From Tremella fuciformis (Eukaryota > Basidiomycota > Tremellomycetes > Tremellales > Tremellaceae): 64,000 bases of DNA. The position numbers and the translations under genes were made by a program. Numbering within the stretch: position 1 is the first letter of the stretch; every line of letters starts with the position of its first letter. Positions 46,249 to 54,431 of this stretch are shown one piece after another. The stretch is from assembly GCA_032768795.1 (NCBI GenBank), contig CP136491.1:2108001-2172000 (forward strand), in the 5' to 3' direction. The notes beneath the pieces are model-generated. The model was not told the DNA's origin and searched no databases. It was given only the letters and a program-made list of their open reading frames with translations.

Positions 46249-46674
46249 TCAACTATCAGTAACGCTGACGATGACCCTAGGGACGGCACCCACTAGGTAG
46301 ACCTGATAGAACGCAATCTTCATGTCCTCGCCGACAGGCGAGAACACCAACCTGCCCGCCCATTCGACACCTTCCTTCACCGATCCATCTTTGAAAGCAT
46401 AATCGACGGTCCCGTACACCATGACTTCGGTGGTCGGGTCGCTGGAGCTTGGATATACGCCCTTGCAGACGTGTTTCCGACGTGACACATTCTGCCAGCC
46501 CGTTCGACGGAACTCTCGAACGCCCTCGTGACCATCGTATACGGTCGGTCCCATGATCAGCGTCGCATCCGGGAGGTACAGATCGACGTAAGCCTCGTGC
46601 GCGGATGCCCCAACATCGCTCGCCCTATACAACGCATCTACCGCGCGCGCAACTGCGGGATCGACGCCGCCCAT
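46249..46674 (-). CDS. SnoaL/NTF2-like small protein
   Basis: This 141-residue intronless ORF has an NTF2-like fold pattern: an N-terminal helix (ARAVDALYRASDVG), AYVDLYLPDATLIMGPTVYDGHEGVREF, and beta strands TTEVMVYGTVDYAF, GVEWAGRLVFSP and MKIAFYQVYLVG. It resembles the SnoaL domain fused to the monooxygenase in the same cluster. Members are cyclases, isomerases or ligand-binding proteins, and the reaction here is unknown. Its start lies 252 bp from the divergent dioxygenase start, sharing an inverted TTGTCCG repeat. Confidence 0.72.
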   Translation of the reverse strand: MGGVDPAVARAVDALYRASDVGASAHEAYVDLYLPDATLIMGPTVYDGHEGVREFRRTGWQNVSRRKHVCKGVYPSSSDPTTEVMVYGTVDYAFKDGSVKEGVEWAGRLVFSPVGEDMKIAFYQVYLVGAVPRVIVSVTDS

Positions 46675-46746
46675 GTTGAAAAGGGTTGTGAGAAGCGCTT
46701 ACGCGTCCGAAACTCGTATCGGGCGGGCTTCATAACTGTATTCCCT

Positions 46747-46790
46747 AATTGTCCGACTCTCCGGACAAATGCTCTGGGGTCAATTGCCCG
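46747..46790. promoter_or_regulatory. Perfect TTGTCCG-N6-CGGACAA inverted repeat, SnoaL / dioxygenase promoter
   Basis: TTGTCCG at 46749-46755 and CGGACAA at 46762-46768 form a perfect 7-6-7 palindrome, followed by a related CAATTGCCCG at 46781-46790. This is the most complete version of the cluster motif and points to a dimeric CGG-binding regulator. Confidence 0.65.
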
Positions 46791-46926
46791 TAATGATCTC
46801 CGTCGGGGCTCCAGCGGAGTATCTGCTAGAGCATGGAGACGCACAGGCGACGAATCATTCGTCGAGGCATTTGTAGTCAACTCCTCCTGCCATGGAACGT
46901 CATTCGCCAACTTTGTACTGACCGCC

Positions 46927-48033
46927 ATGTCGCAATACGATTTCGCATCCTTCACAGAGAGCGTGTGAGTGACGAGCTCATTGAGAGAGGACAGGGCTCA
47001 TGTTCAAGTGTAGCTTCGATCGGACCCAAAGCGTCTCCAAGGATCAGAAAAGTAACTAAGTGGACGAGGCGTCCATATTAGTGCTGATGGCAGTGCTTCC
47101 CGATCCTTATCCGCAAGATGCACGAGTTCCTCATCGAGGCGGACGTAACTACGGAAGAATGGCTGGCCGCTTGCACCATGCTGAATGCCGCCGGCAAAGT
47201 GTCGAGTGATAAACGCGACGAGATGGTCCTGGTCACCGACGTGTTCGGCATCGAGTCACTGGTCAACACTCTTGACCAGACTCGGGTCGAAAGACTCGCT
47301 ACCGTCAACACGGTCAGCGGCGTCAAGGCAGAAGACGACGGGAACAGTGCGACTTTCTCCGCCATCCTCGGTCCGTTCTATCGCAAAGGAGTCCCAGTGC
47401 AACCGAATGGTACGAGCATTGTCAGGCAGGACGAGCCAGATGGGGAATACACTTATCTCCACGGAACAATTTACGATCACCAGGGGAAACCCATCTCTGG
47501 AGCGACCATCGATGTGTGGCATGACGCTCCCGACGGCTTCTACGACTCGCAAACGCCAGACAAACCAGAGTACCATTGTCGCGGCAGATTTGTGTCTGAC
47601 GAAAATGGCCACTTCTCGACATTCTGTCTCCGCCCAGTCCCCTATCCTATCCCGTTCGATCATCAGGCTGGCCAGCTACTACAATTAATGGACCGTCATC
47701 CCATGCGTCCGGCACATATACATGTGAACCATATACCAAACGAGGAGGGTCACAGCTGATCGGATCCAGTTCTGGATCGACGCGCCAGGCCACCGCAGTT
47801 TAATCACTCAACTGTTCGACGCAAAGTCAGATTGTCAGGGATGCTTCTCTCACGCATACGCTCCGAGCTGAGAAGCAGATCTCACAGATGATTCAGTCTT
47901 TGCCGTTAAGGGCAAACTGGTAGTCGATTTTAAACCTCTAAAATCCAAGCCTACGAATATCGACGGTGAGCTCGAGAGCAAGTTGGTGTATGAGCTCGAG
48001 CACGATTTCCATCTTGAGCGTCTGGAATCTTAG
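46927..48033 (+). CDS. Intradiol ring-cleavage dioxygenase (hydroxyquinol/catechol 1,2-dioxygenase)
   Basis: Five exons (46927-46964, 47009-47051, 47094-47723, 47770-47833 and 47888-48033) give about 306 residues. The N-terminal dimerisation domain has VVASIGPKASPRIRK and HEFLIEADVTTEEWLAAC. The catalytic domain has LGPFYRKG, DVWHDAPDGFYDSQTP, RPVPYPIPFD (Tyr ligand) and RPAHIHFWIDAPGH (two His ligands), then DDSVFAVKGKLVVDF. It cleaves the ring between two adjacent hydroxyls using Fe(III). The DVW-x4-DGFYD-x-Q segment is closer to hydroxyquinol than to classical catechol enzymes, but the downstream genes suit a muconate route, so the true substrate is open. It is the key ring-opening enzyme of the cluster. 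Confidence 0.87.
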
Positions 48034-48324
48034 ACTCAGCCCCGGCAGTCCACGTGAGTAAGGTGCCGCAGCGTGTAGTGATCTTCGCCTGCTTTGTTCA
48101 TAATTGTCGATGCATGCAATGCAAATTCAGCCGGGCAATCTACCCCGTTCTCCCACTGACTAGATGAGCGCCTCCCTCGGGCACTATACGGCCGAAGACT
48201 GGACTGGGAATTATTGTCCGGCTCTCCGCATGTTGAAGAAGCGGCCTGATCTGATTCTAGGGAGATTCTGCATACACCTTCTATCGTCCTATCTCACTGA
48301 ACGTCCACGGCTTCACCGCGCAAC
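48034..48324. promoter_or_regulatory. CoA-transferase promoter with a TTGTCCG half-site
   Basis: TTGTCCG at 48214-48220 is followed after the same 6-bp spacer by CGCATGT, a decayed partner of CGGACAA, about 105 bp before the ATG. The layout matches the inverted repeat in the dioxygenase promoter. Confidence 0.5.
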
Positions 48325-50815
48325 ATGTTTCGTCTCTCTTGCGCAGCGCCCTTCACCCACAGGAAATCATTGTATCCCGCCAGGCGCTCAATATCACTGT
48401 CGCGACAGAGCAACAAGGTGATTCCGTCGGCCCGTGAGGCAGTAAACGTTGTCAAGTCGGGAGATATACTTTTGTGCGGTGGTTTCGGGATGTGTGGTCT
48501 TCCCAGCACCTTAGTGAACGCCTTGGCGGAACGGGAAGACTCGGTGAGAGATCTCACAGGAGTGAGCAACAACGCCGGCACCGGCAGTCGCGTGGTCGGG
48601 TGAGGGACGCTATTGGCAAGTGGACAACTGTCCAGATTGATAGCGAGCTACCTGGGCACATAAGCTCAGGACTTGAGTGTCTGTGGGGGCTGACGTTTGC
48701 ATAGGAACAAGATGCTCGAAATGATGTATCTCAACGGCGAAATCGAGCTCAAATTGAGTCCCCAAGGCACTCTGGCTGAACGTATTCGTGCTGCTGGAGT
48801 GTCACGAATGACGCCAAAGCAGCACCAAGACCGAGCAAGATCGAGCCAAAGGAACGTGAGTCGAGCCCTCGTCGGCACTCGCCGAAGCTCGCCGCGACTC
48901 GTCAAGACCGGCCCACGTGAAATTACCGCATTCGTCGGACAAAAGGATGCATCTCTCGCACAGCTAAGTCCCGTCGTCACCACAGCTCTCGTCGACAGCA
49001 AGGAACTCTTCGAGACTCGCCGTGCCCGCCATGCTCGCCGCCGAAGAACAATAGGCCTCCTCAATGCTTACTCAGCAAGCTCGCCGGATGCAGCGAACTC
49101 GCCTAAGGGAAACGAGAGAACAATGAGCTCGACGTACATTGGGCAAAACCTTGTCGAGCTCGCAGAGACAGAGTCACAGAATTGACGGGCGGGCTGTAGG
49201 ATACATAAGGCTCGCAGAGCCCTCGTAGAACTCCAGTACTCTTGCAATTGAGTTGCATGGGAAAACTCCCTCACTTACTCTCTCTCGCTCCGTCCCGCCG
49301 ACAGCTGCTAAGGTCTAGCACTTGTCGGTCCGCCTTGTCTTGCCTCGCCTTGCCTAGCCAACCTCGGCTACCCTCGTCGACACTCGTTGAGGCTCTACGA
49401 GCCCTCCGAGCCCTTGCCCTCGCCCTTCTCTCCTAGCCTCGCCCAGCCTTGCCGAAGTCAAAGAGTCTCGGTCACCCAGTGACGGGCCTTTGGACAGAGA
49501 CAGAGAGGTATCGTGACATGGAGCAGGCATTCCCGCATTCTACACACCGACCGGCTTCGGAACCCCTGTTCAATTCGGTACTGTATTGTCTCGTAACACA
49601 GCGGATGGCAAGGGGAGATCTCACTCGTCTGTCCTCGGACAGGCTGACTCGCTTGCGCTTATAGGCATCAGAGTCTCCGAGACCACGGGAAACCCGAGAT
49701 TTCAACGGGCGCAATTGTGTCCTGGAAGAAGCGATCGAAAGCGATGTCGCGTCCATTTGCGCGTGGATGGTCGATGAGGTCGGCCATGCCGTTTTTTGAT
49801 ACACGACAAATAACTTCAGTTCCGCAATGGCGCGCAGTGCCAAAGTCACGATTGTCAAGGTGAGCGATGCCTTGTCTGATCGTGTCCAGGTAAGAAGAGA
49901 AGAGTGAGTGACTGACACAGGAGGCCGAAGACATTGTTCCTGTTGGCGCGCTGGACCCATATCAAATCCACCTGCTGGGCGTCTGCGTTGATCGGGTCGT
50001 TCAAGCGACGACGGGGTAGGAGATGGAGTTTGCGGAAAAGCCGGAGGTGTTTGGCTTGGACGCGGACAAGCGAAAGATGATTGCCAAGGTCACTTTTTCC
50101 CTCAATCAATCTCAAACCTTTTGCTGACCCGGAGCGTGCGGCAAAAGAATTGCAAGATGGGTTCTATGTCAATCTAGGCATTGGCATGCCGTCCCCTTCA
50201 TACGTTCCTCCGGAGTTCAGATATGACCAAAGCGAGAACGGGATTCTGGGTATGGGCCCGCTACCAACTCGAGACTTGGTGGATCCAGATATAATCAATG
50301 CTGGCAAGGAGACAGTTGAGATTGACAGCTCGCTGCGCAAGAATTGAGCTCAAGATCAGTGACACTGCTGCCTGGTGCCTCGATCTTCGATTCGGTCGAG
50401 TCATTCGGCATGATTTGCGGCGGTCACATGGACGTGTCGTATCTCGGCGTGACTGTTCTACATTGCCGCAAGGGGAGGGTGCTGAGTATCACAGGCCATG
50501 GAAGTTAGCGCTGCAGGAGATCTGGCCAATTGACTGCCGTTCACGGGTTTCATCTGATCAGACAGGCATGGGCGGCGCAATGGATCTCGTTTCCTCGCCG
50601 GATCGAACGAAGATCTGCGACAAGAAAGGAAAGCCGAAGATTGTGCAGGAGTGCAGCCTGCCTCTCACGGGTGCGCGATGTGTCAGTCTGATCATCACTG
50701 ACTTGGTGCGTACATACCCAGACATGCAGCAGGCTGTATTCACCGTGGATCGGAACGCAGGCCGTTTGACGCTGACCGAGTGGACAATTCTTCCTAGACC
50801 TGTCATTCAGGTCAG
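48325..50815 (+). pseudogene. Succinyl-CoA:3-oxoacid (3-oxoadipate) CoA-transferase, disrupted
   Basis: The N-terminus has an Arg/Ser-rich mitochondrial-type leader and then [56 protein letters not shown]. Later parts show [57 protein letters not shown] and [28 protein letters not shown]: the single-chain mitochondrial SCOT/OXCT layout. The gene is broken several ways. A solo LTR interrupts it at 48800. In-frame TGA codons occur at about 48601 and 49795, and TAG at about 50017. The splice donor after SYLG reads ATAAGC where GTAAGC is expected. The segment from 50340 to 50550 is frameshifted. It would have activated 3-oxoadipate with CoA; that step must now come from another locus. Confidence 0.87.
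48795..49523 (+). mobile_element. Solo LTR with TGGAG target duplication
   Basis: The 719-bp element (48800-49518) starts TGTCACGA and ends TCGTGACA, a perfect 8-bp inverted repeat, and is flanked by TGGAG at 48795-48799 and 49519-49523. Removing it with one TGGAG copy rejoins the conserved segment GAGIPAFYTPTGFGTP of the CoA-transferase, which confirms the boundaries. A TATA-like gatacataagg lies at about 49199. It encodes no protein. The parent element is not in the window. Confidence 0.9.
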
Positions 50816-51132
50816 CCACTTAGGTTTGGTAGCGCACGCTTCACTTATTCTAGTTTCTCGTATTCTCGTATTCTTGCGTTTCCGTATGCCCATGATCTAG
50901 GTACATCAGAGTTAGGCTTCAAGCCATCTCAGATATACGAAGGTACCCAGATATGTGAAGGTACCCCACCAAGTACACGCTCTTGTACCTCCACTTGCTT
51001 GTTAAGCAATACTCTTTATTTAGTCACTCCTGTAGTCATGTGAAGGGGATATAAACCCAGAGGTTTTGCCTCTGACACCCTTCTTCTCCAGCGATGGATC
51101 TCTATACTTTCTTCTACAGTTAAGTCACACAG
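50816..51132. other. Probable 5' LTR/leader of the second copia element (boundary unresolved)
   Basis: This stretch contains a TATA-like ggggatataaaccc (about 51044) followed by a pyrimidine-rich leader and leads into copia gag codons. It resembles the promoter part of the solo LTR at 60526, which has ggggatatatacccc. No clear TG...CA terminal repeat could be fixed, so the LTR limits are uncertain. Confidence 0.4.
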
Positions 51133-51351
51133 TTGGTTTCACCCAACACTCTCGTCCTAAGGCAGACTTCTAGGCTTTGCGAACCAGAGACTAAGCCCCT
51201 GGGCAGCCTCATTGAACCCCCTGGCAGCCTCATTGAACCCCCTGGCAGCCTCATTGAACCGATTTTGCCAATTTCAGCTGCAGACCAGCTAAAATTCGAT
51301 AAAGCGTTTTCGATAATTTTCCAGAGCCTCTCTGAGACCGTCCAGGCTGCC
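51133..51351 (+). pseudogene. Second copia element, gag 5' fragment
   Basis: The frame has a threefold GSLIEPP repeat and then the gag-like QLKFDKAFSIIFQSLSE. It is cut at TVQAA by the chromovirus inserted at 51352 and resumes in frame at 59709 with LPASVKDWTLPSP. No ATG is present at the start of the frame. Confidence 0.7.
51190..51262 (+). repeat. Tandem repeat in copia gag, about 24 bp x 3
   Basis: The unit ggcagcctcattgaaccccc occurs three times in direct tandem (the last copy ends differently), giving the amino acid repeat GSLIEPP. Probably a local duplication in the gag N-terminus. Confidence 0.8.
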
Positions 51352-52028
51352 TGTTACGACTCGAACCCGGCGGCCTTGGTGTCCGGCGACGAGTAGACGG
51401 CGGCGGTCGTACGTGGCGAGCTCGGGTTGTACCAAGGGCGAAGTGGGTACAACCACTGAACCTCGTGACTTGGTCGACGGCGAAGGTAGGACTTGCCTCA
51501 CACGGAGATAGGCGTCGTGGAGGTTTGGTGGCGGTGCTCGAAGGATCCCACGGAGATAGGCGTCGTGGCGAGCGGAGGTGGCGGAGCGAGCAACGATGAT
51601 AAAGTCAAGTGCAAGGCTCTAGGACTAGGGTGTAACGTATGACTGTCTAGATTGATAGAATTGATCCTTGGGGAAAAGGATCCTTGGGGCTGAACGTGCA
51701 GTCTTATATATGCCTCTGACCCGTTCAGGTGAACGCTTGGGCGTTCACATGAATTGTCCTTCCGTTCAAGTGAACACTTCCCCTTCCAGTAATAACTTCT
51801 CCTGTTCACTGAACGCTCAGGGTGTTCGCATGAACAGTTTGGTGTTCAGGTGAATGCTTGGGTGCGCCGTCCAAGGGGTCGGTTGTGCTCGGGTGAACGG
51901 TGGTGGTGATCGAGTGAACAGAGTTTGATGATCGGTGTTGATTGGGTGAACGGTTGGTGATCGGTGTTACGACCTGCAGTGGCGAAGACTGGCGGTGTTG
52001 CAGGTGGGCGGTGTGCAGGGTCGTAACA
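51352..52028 (-). repeat. Chromovirus 3' LTR (left copy)
   Basis: 677 bp, identical to the right copy except at one noticed position. In element orientation it holds a TATATAA box about 40 bp before the AAGGATCAATTCTAT segment that pairs with the primer site. The 51655-51669 segment is the plus-strand copy of that sequence. Confidence 0.95.
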
Positions 52029-52044
52029 GTATCCCCCTCCTCCT
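52029..52044 (-). other. Polypurine tract of the chromovirus
   Basis: In element orientation AGGAGGAGGGGGATAC directly precedes the 3' LTR, the expected plus-strand primer. Confidence 0.75.
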
Positions 52045-52388
52045 AAGCGCGAGCTCCTGCGAGCGGGGTAGAGGGATGGTAGGTGTTGAGAGTTTGCGGT
52101 GCATGCATGGGCTGTCGGTTCCCATGCATGGTCGGTCGTTGCATGCATGTTTGTATGCATGGGTGTTGTCGGAGATGCGTTCCATGCATCGGAGTTTGGC
52201 GGAAGTTGCCGGAAGACGGTGGAGGTTGCCGGAGATGGTGTCGGAATTTTTTAATTCGATTTTCTTGATTTTCTCCAAAAAGCGAAGCGGCCAAAAGGAA
52301 GGATTTGCCACCCTTCACTTTTGATGTTGTACTTCTTCTTTTTCCTTTGTTCAACTTCGACAGAATCGACAACTTCGATATATTTGCC
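52045..52388. promoter_or_regulatory. Leader of the opposite-strand genes with five ATGCAT palindromes
   Basis: Five ATGCAT hexamers occur within 87 bp (52103, 52124, 52143, 52155 and 52184), most as CATGCATG. A CT-rich run (about 52325-52350) and ttcgatatatttgcc follow, directly before the ATG of the first + strand gene. This is the likely + strand promoter. The ATGCAT cluster may be a protein-binding array. Confidence 0.45.
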
Positions 52389-53065
52389 ATGGCTCCAAAG
52401 TCGAAGAAGACTGCTTCGACTAGAGTTGTGGAGTCTCCACTCTCTTCGATTGGCGAAGCAGGCGGACCCATTGTCGAAGCTACTCCGGCTGGCGAAGTTC
52501 AAACTCCGGCTGTCGATGTTTCTCGAAGCAAAGTCGATCGTGACGAACGATACAAGCGGATGGTCGAATATGGCGAAGAGCTCAAGGGCTCTGGTAAGTT
52601 CGCTTTTCTTCGATGTTGATTGTTGCTGATTGTCCAGATCGCTGCTGGTGGTGCACGAAGCACGACGAAGTTTGCAAAGTCGTTGGCGAAGTCTTTCGAG
52701 CGAAGTTCCCCGACGAAGTGAAGCAGCTCTCTTCGCCCTCTTGCCACACCTGTGTGAAGCGAGGCAAGACGTGCGCTCGAACGATTGAGGCGAAGATGGT
52801 TGAAGATGACAAAGCGAAGATGGGTGGCAAAAAGCGCAAGGTATGTTCGATGTCGAAGGTTGGCGAAGCTGACAAATAGGTTGACGAAGTTGTGTCGATT
52901 GAGTATCGAACGAGCGATGCTCAGAAGGCGATTGTGTCGAAGCTCATCGAATATGTGGCGGAGTTTCGACCTGAGGCGACGACGGCGAGCAAGCTCGAAC
53001 GAATGGCGATGGAGGCGATTGACAAGGATGTGAAGTTGGCGAAGGAGTTGTTTGACTTGGAGTAG
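52389..53065 (+). CDS. Chromovirus accessory protein A, zinc-cluster-like, encoded antisense
   Basis: Three exons (52389-52593, 52638-52840 and 52880-53065) with canonical GT-AG introns of 44 and 39 bp, both with CTGAT/CTGAC branch points, give 197 residues. The N-terminus is basic and low-complexity. Cys71, Cys74 and Cys81 form CxxCx6C, and Cys104, Cys107 and Cys114 repeat it, followed by Lys-rich KMGGKKRK. The third exon is helical and charged (KLIEYVAEF; LERMAMEAIDKDVKLAKELFDLE). Two CxxCx6C halves resemble a spread-out Zn2Cys6 cluster, which suggests DNA binding. No known family was recognised. Consistent splicing across three frames argues against chance. It is read opposite to gag-pol. 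Confidence 0.72.
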
Positions 53066-53397
53066 GTGGCGAGATGGCGAAGTAGGCGAACTTGGTGGTA
53101 GATAGAAACGAAGCTGGATTCAACCCAGCGAAAATGCGATATGGTTCAACCCTCGCCCAAATAAATGTCGAAGTGCTTGAAGTGGGCGAAGAGCCTAGGC
53201 AAGGTGGCGATGACTGATGGCGGTTTGGCGATGTTCCCACACTAATGGTGCCTGTCAAGTGGCCTTTTGTTCGTGATTGACCGTGCGAGTTCGGGTGACT
53301 GTTCGGATGACCGCTCGAGTGACTTGTCGATGTCCGCGGTTGGTATATATATGGTCGGTGTGTCCGGCTGCTGCGTTGATGTTCGGTATTGATCGCA
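53066..53397. other. Spacer between the opposite-strand genes A and B
   Basis: About 330 bp without a convincing gene. A ttggtatatatatgg stretch near 53340 could be a TATA element for gene B, 58 bp upstream of its ATG. Confidence 0.4.
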
Positions 53398-54136
53398 ATG
53401 TCCGACTTTGTGTCTGATTTTGATGTCCTCCTGGGTGATCTTGGCGACTTCGCTTCTTCGGTGTTGTCCGACAGTGATGCAGTCACAATCGGTCCTTCGT
53501 TGTTGGGTAATTCGGTTGGTCGTGCATCCTCCGAGGATGCTTCGGTATTGCCAGGTGACTTTGATTGGACTGCATCCCTTGGAGATGGCGAAGAGGATGC
53601 GACCTTGGCAACAGGCTTGGGCCTGGTAGGTGGTTGTGGCTGGTTGAGGGTCGAGCTGACCGAAGATGCCGATGAATGCAATCACACCTGCGAACTTGCG
53701 CAACATTGGTGCGGTGGCTGCTTGTTCGCCTCAGCCCATTGCGGAGGGCCAGCACGGGCTTGAAGGAGGTCGCGATGTTGATACCGATGAAGAGACTGCA
53801 ACCGAAGTTGCTGCCAAGAGGGCCAAAGTGTCGGAGGTGACCATACGAAGGCATCGGAGGAAGGCGAAGTTATTGCGCCAAGGAGTCGAACTTCAACATC
53901 GCTGCGAACAATGTGTGGCGACCAAGCGAGTTTACTCGAAGTGTATCCAGCTAGGTGCTGGTACTGCTTGTCTTCGTTGCAACTCGCAAGGTTTACCTTG
54001 TTCGCTGTTGAATGGGGCGGAGTCGATGTCGGAGATGTTGAGTTCGTCAAGTCGGTCTTCCAACTCCACTGTGATGGGTGGTCCGGTCACGATCGTAGGT
54101 GATCGAAGTCTGGAGTTGGGTGAAGCTGAGTGGTAG
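53398..54136 (+). CDS. Chromovirus accessory protein B, zinc-cluster-like, encoded antisense
   Basis: Two exons (53398-53625 and 53735-54136) joined in phase 0 across a 109-bp intron give 209 residues. The first exon is strikingly acidic (MSDFVSDFDVLLGDLGDF and more Asp/Ser), like an activation domain. The second has a basic run IRRHRRKAKLLRQG, then Cys133, Cys136, Cys146, Cys155, Cys158 and Cys165 (CEQC...C, CLRCNSQGLPC), then a Ser-rich acidic tail. The acidic plus basic plus paired-CxxC layout recalls a transcription factor. It is not assignable to a known family by eye. A downstream open frame at 54146-54343 may be a further exon. Confidence 0.68.
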
Positions 54137-54145
54137 GCCCCAGCT

Positions 54146-54343
54146 ATGCTGATGAATGGGATGGTCGCTCCACATGTTCGCCAAGTCGATGTTGGTCCGC
54201 TTCGATTGCAGTTGGCGGAGTTGCAACATCGTGTGGAGGAGTACCACCAGGGTAGGGCGGCGCGCGAAGCAGCGGACTTCGTGGCTCGAACTGAGCTATG
54301 CCAGCAGATTGGTAGAATTCTGGCTGGTCTTCGCTCTTGCTGA
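54146..54343 (+). CDS. Possible small ORF or last exon of gene B
   Basis: A 65-codon frame with a heptad-like Leu pattern (PLRLQLAELQHRVEEYHQ...LCQQIGRILAGL) starts ten bases after the gene B stop. It could be a separate small coiled-coil protein or an exon joined by an intron I could not fix. It ends 89 bp from the convergent pol stop. Confidence 0.3.
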   Translation: MLMNGMVAPHVRQVDVGPLRLQLAELQHRVEEYHQGRAAREAADFVARTELCQQIGRILAGLRSC

Positions 54344-54431
54344 AGGTCGGTGATTGATGAAGATCCTGTCCGTGTCGAGGGTATAGTTCCGTATGTCGAA
54401 GATAGATGACCGTTTCCTGAAGTAGGGGTGA

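Noticed and set aside
48697..49185. 162-codon + strand ORF spanning the CoA-transferase and the solo LTR
   Set aside because: It is a chimera: conserved only up to the insertion at 48800, then LTR sequence.
51668..51853. Small ORFs inside the LTRs (also at 59343-59528)
   Set aside because: They are duplicated simply because the LTRs are; no start context or domain supports a protein.
52944..53681. 245-codon minus-strand ORF in the chromovirus 3' region
   Set aside because: Its Ser/Pro/Thr-rich sequence is what the reverse complement of acidic gene A/B codons gives, and the + strand frames have matching introns and cysteine motifs.
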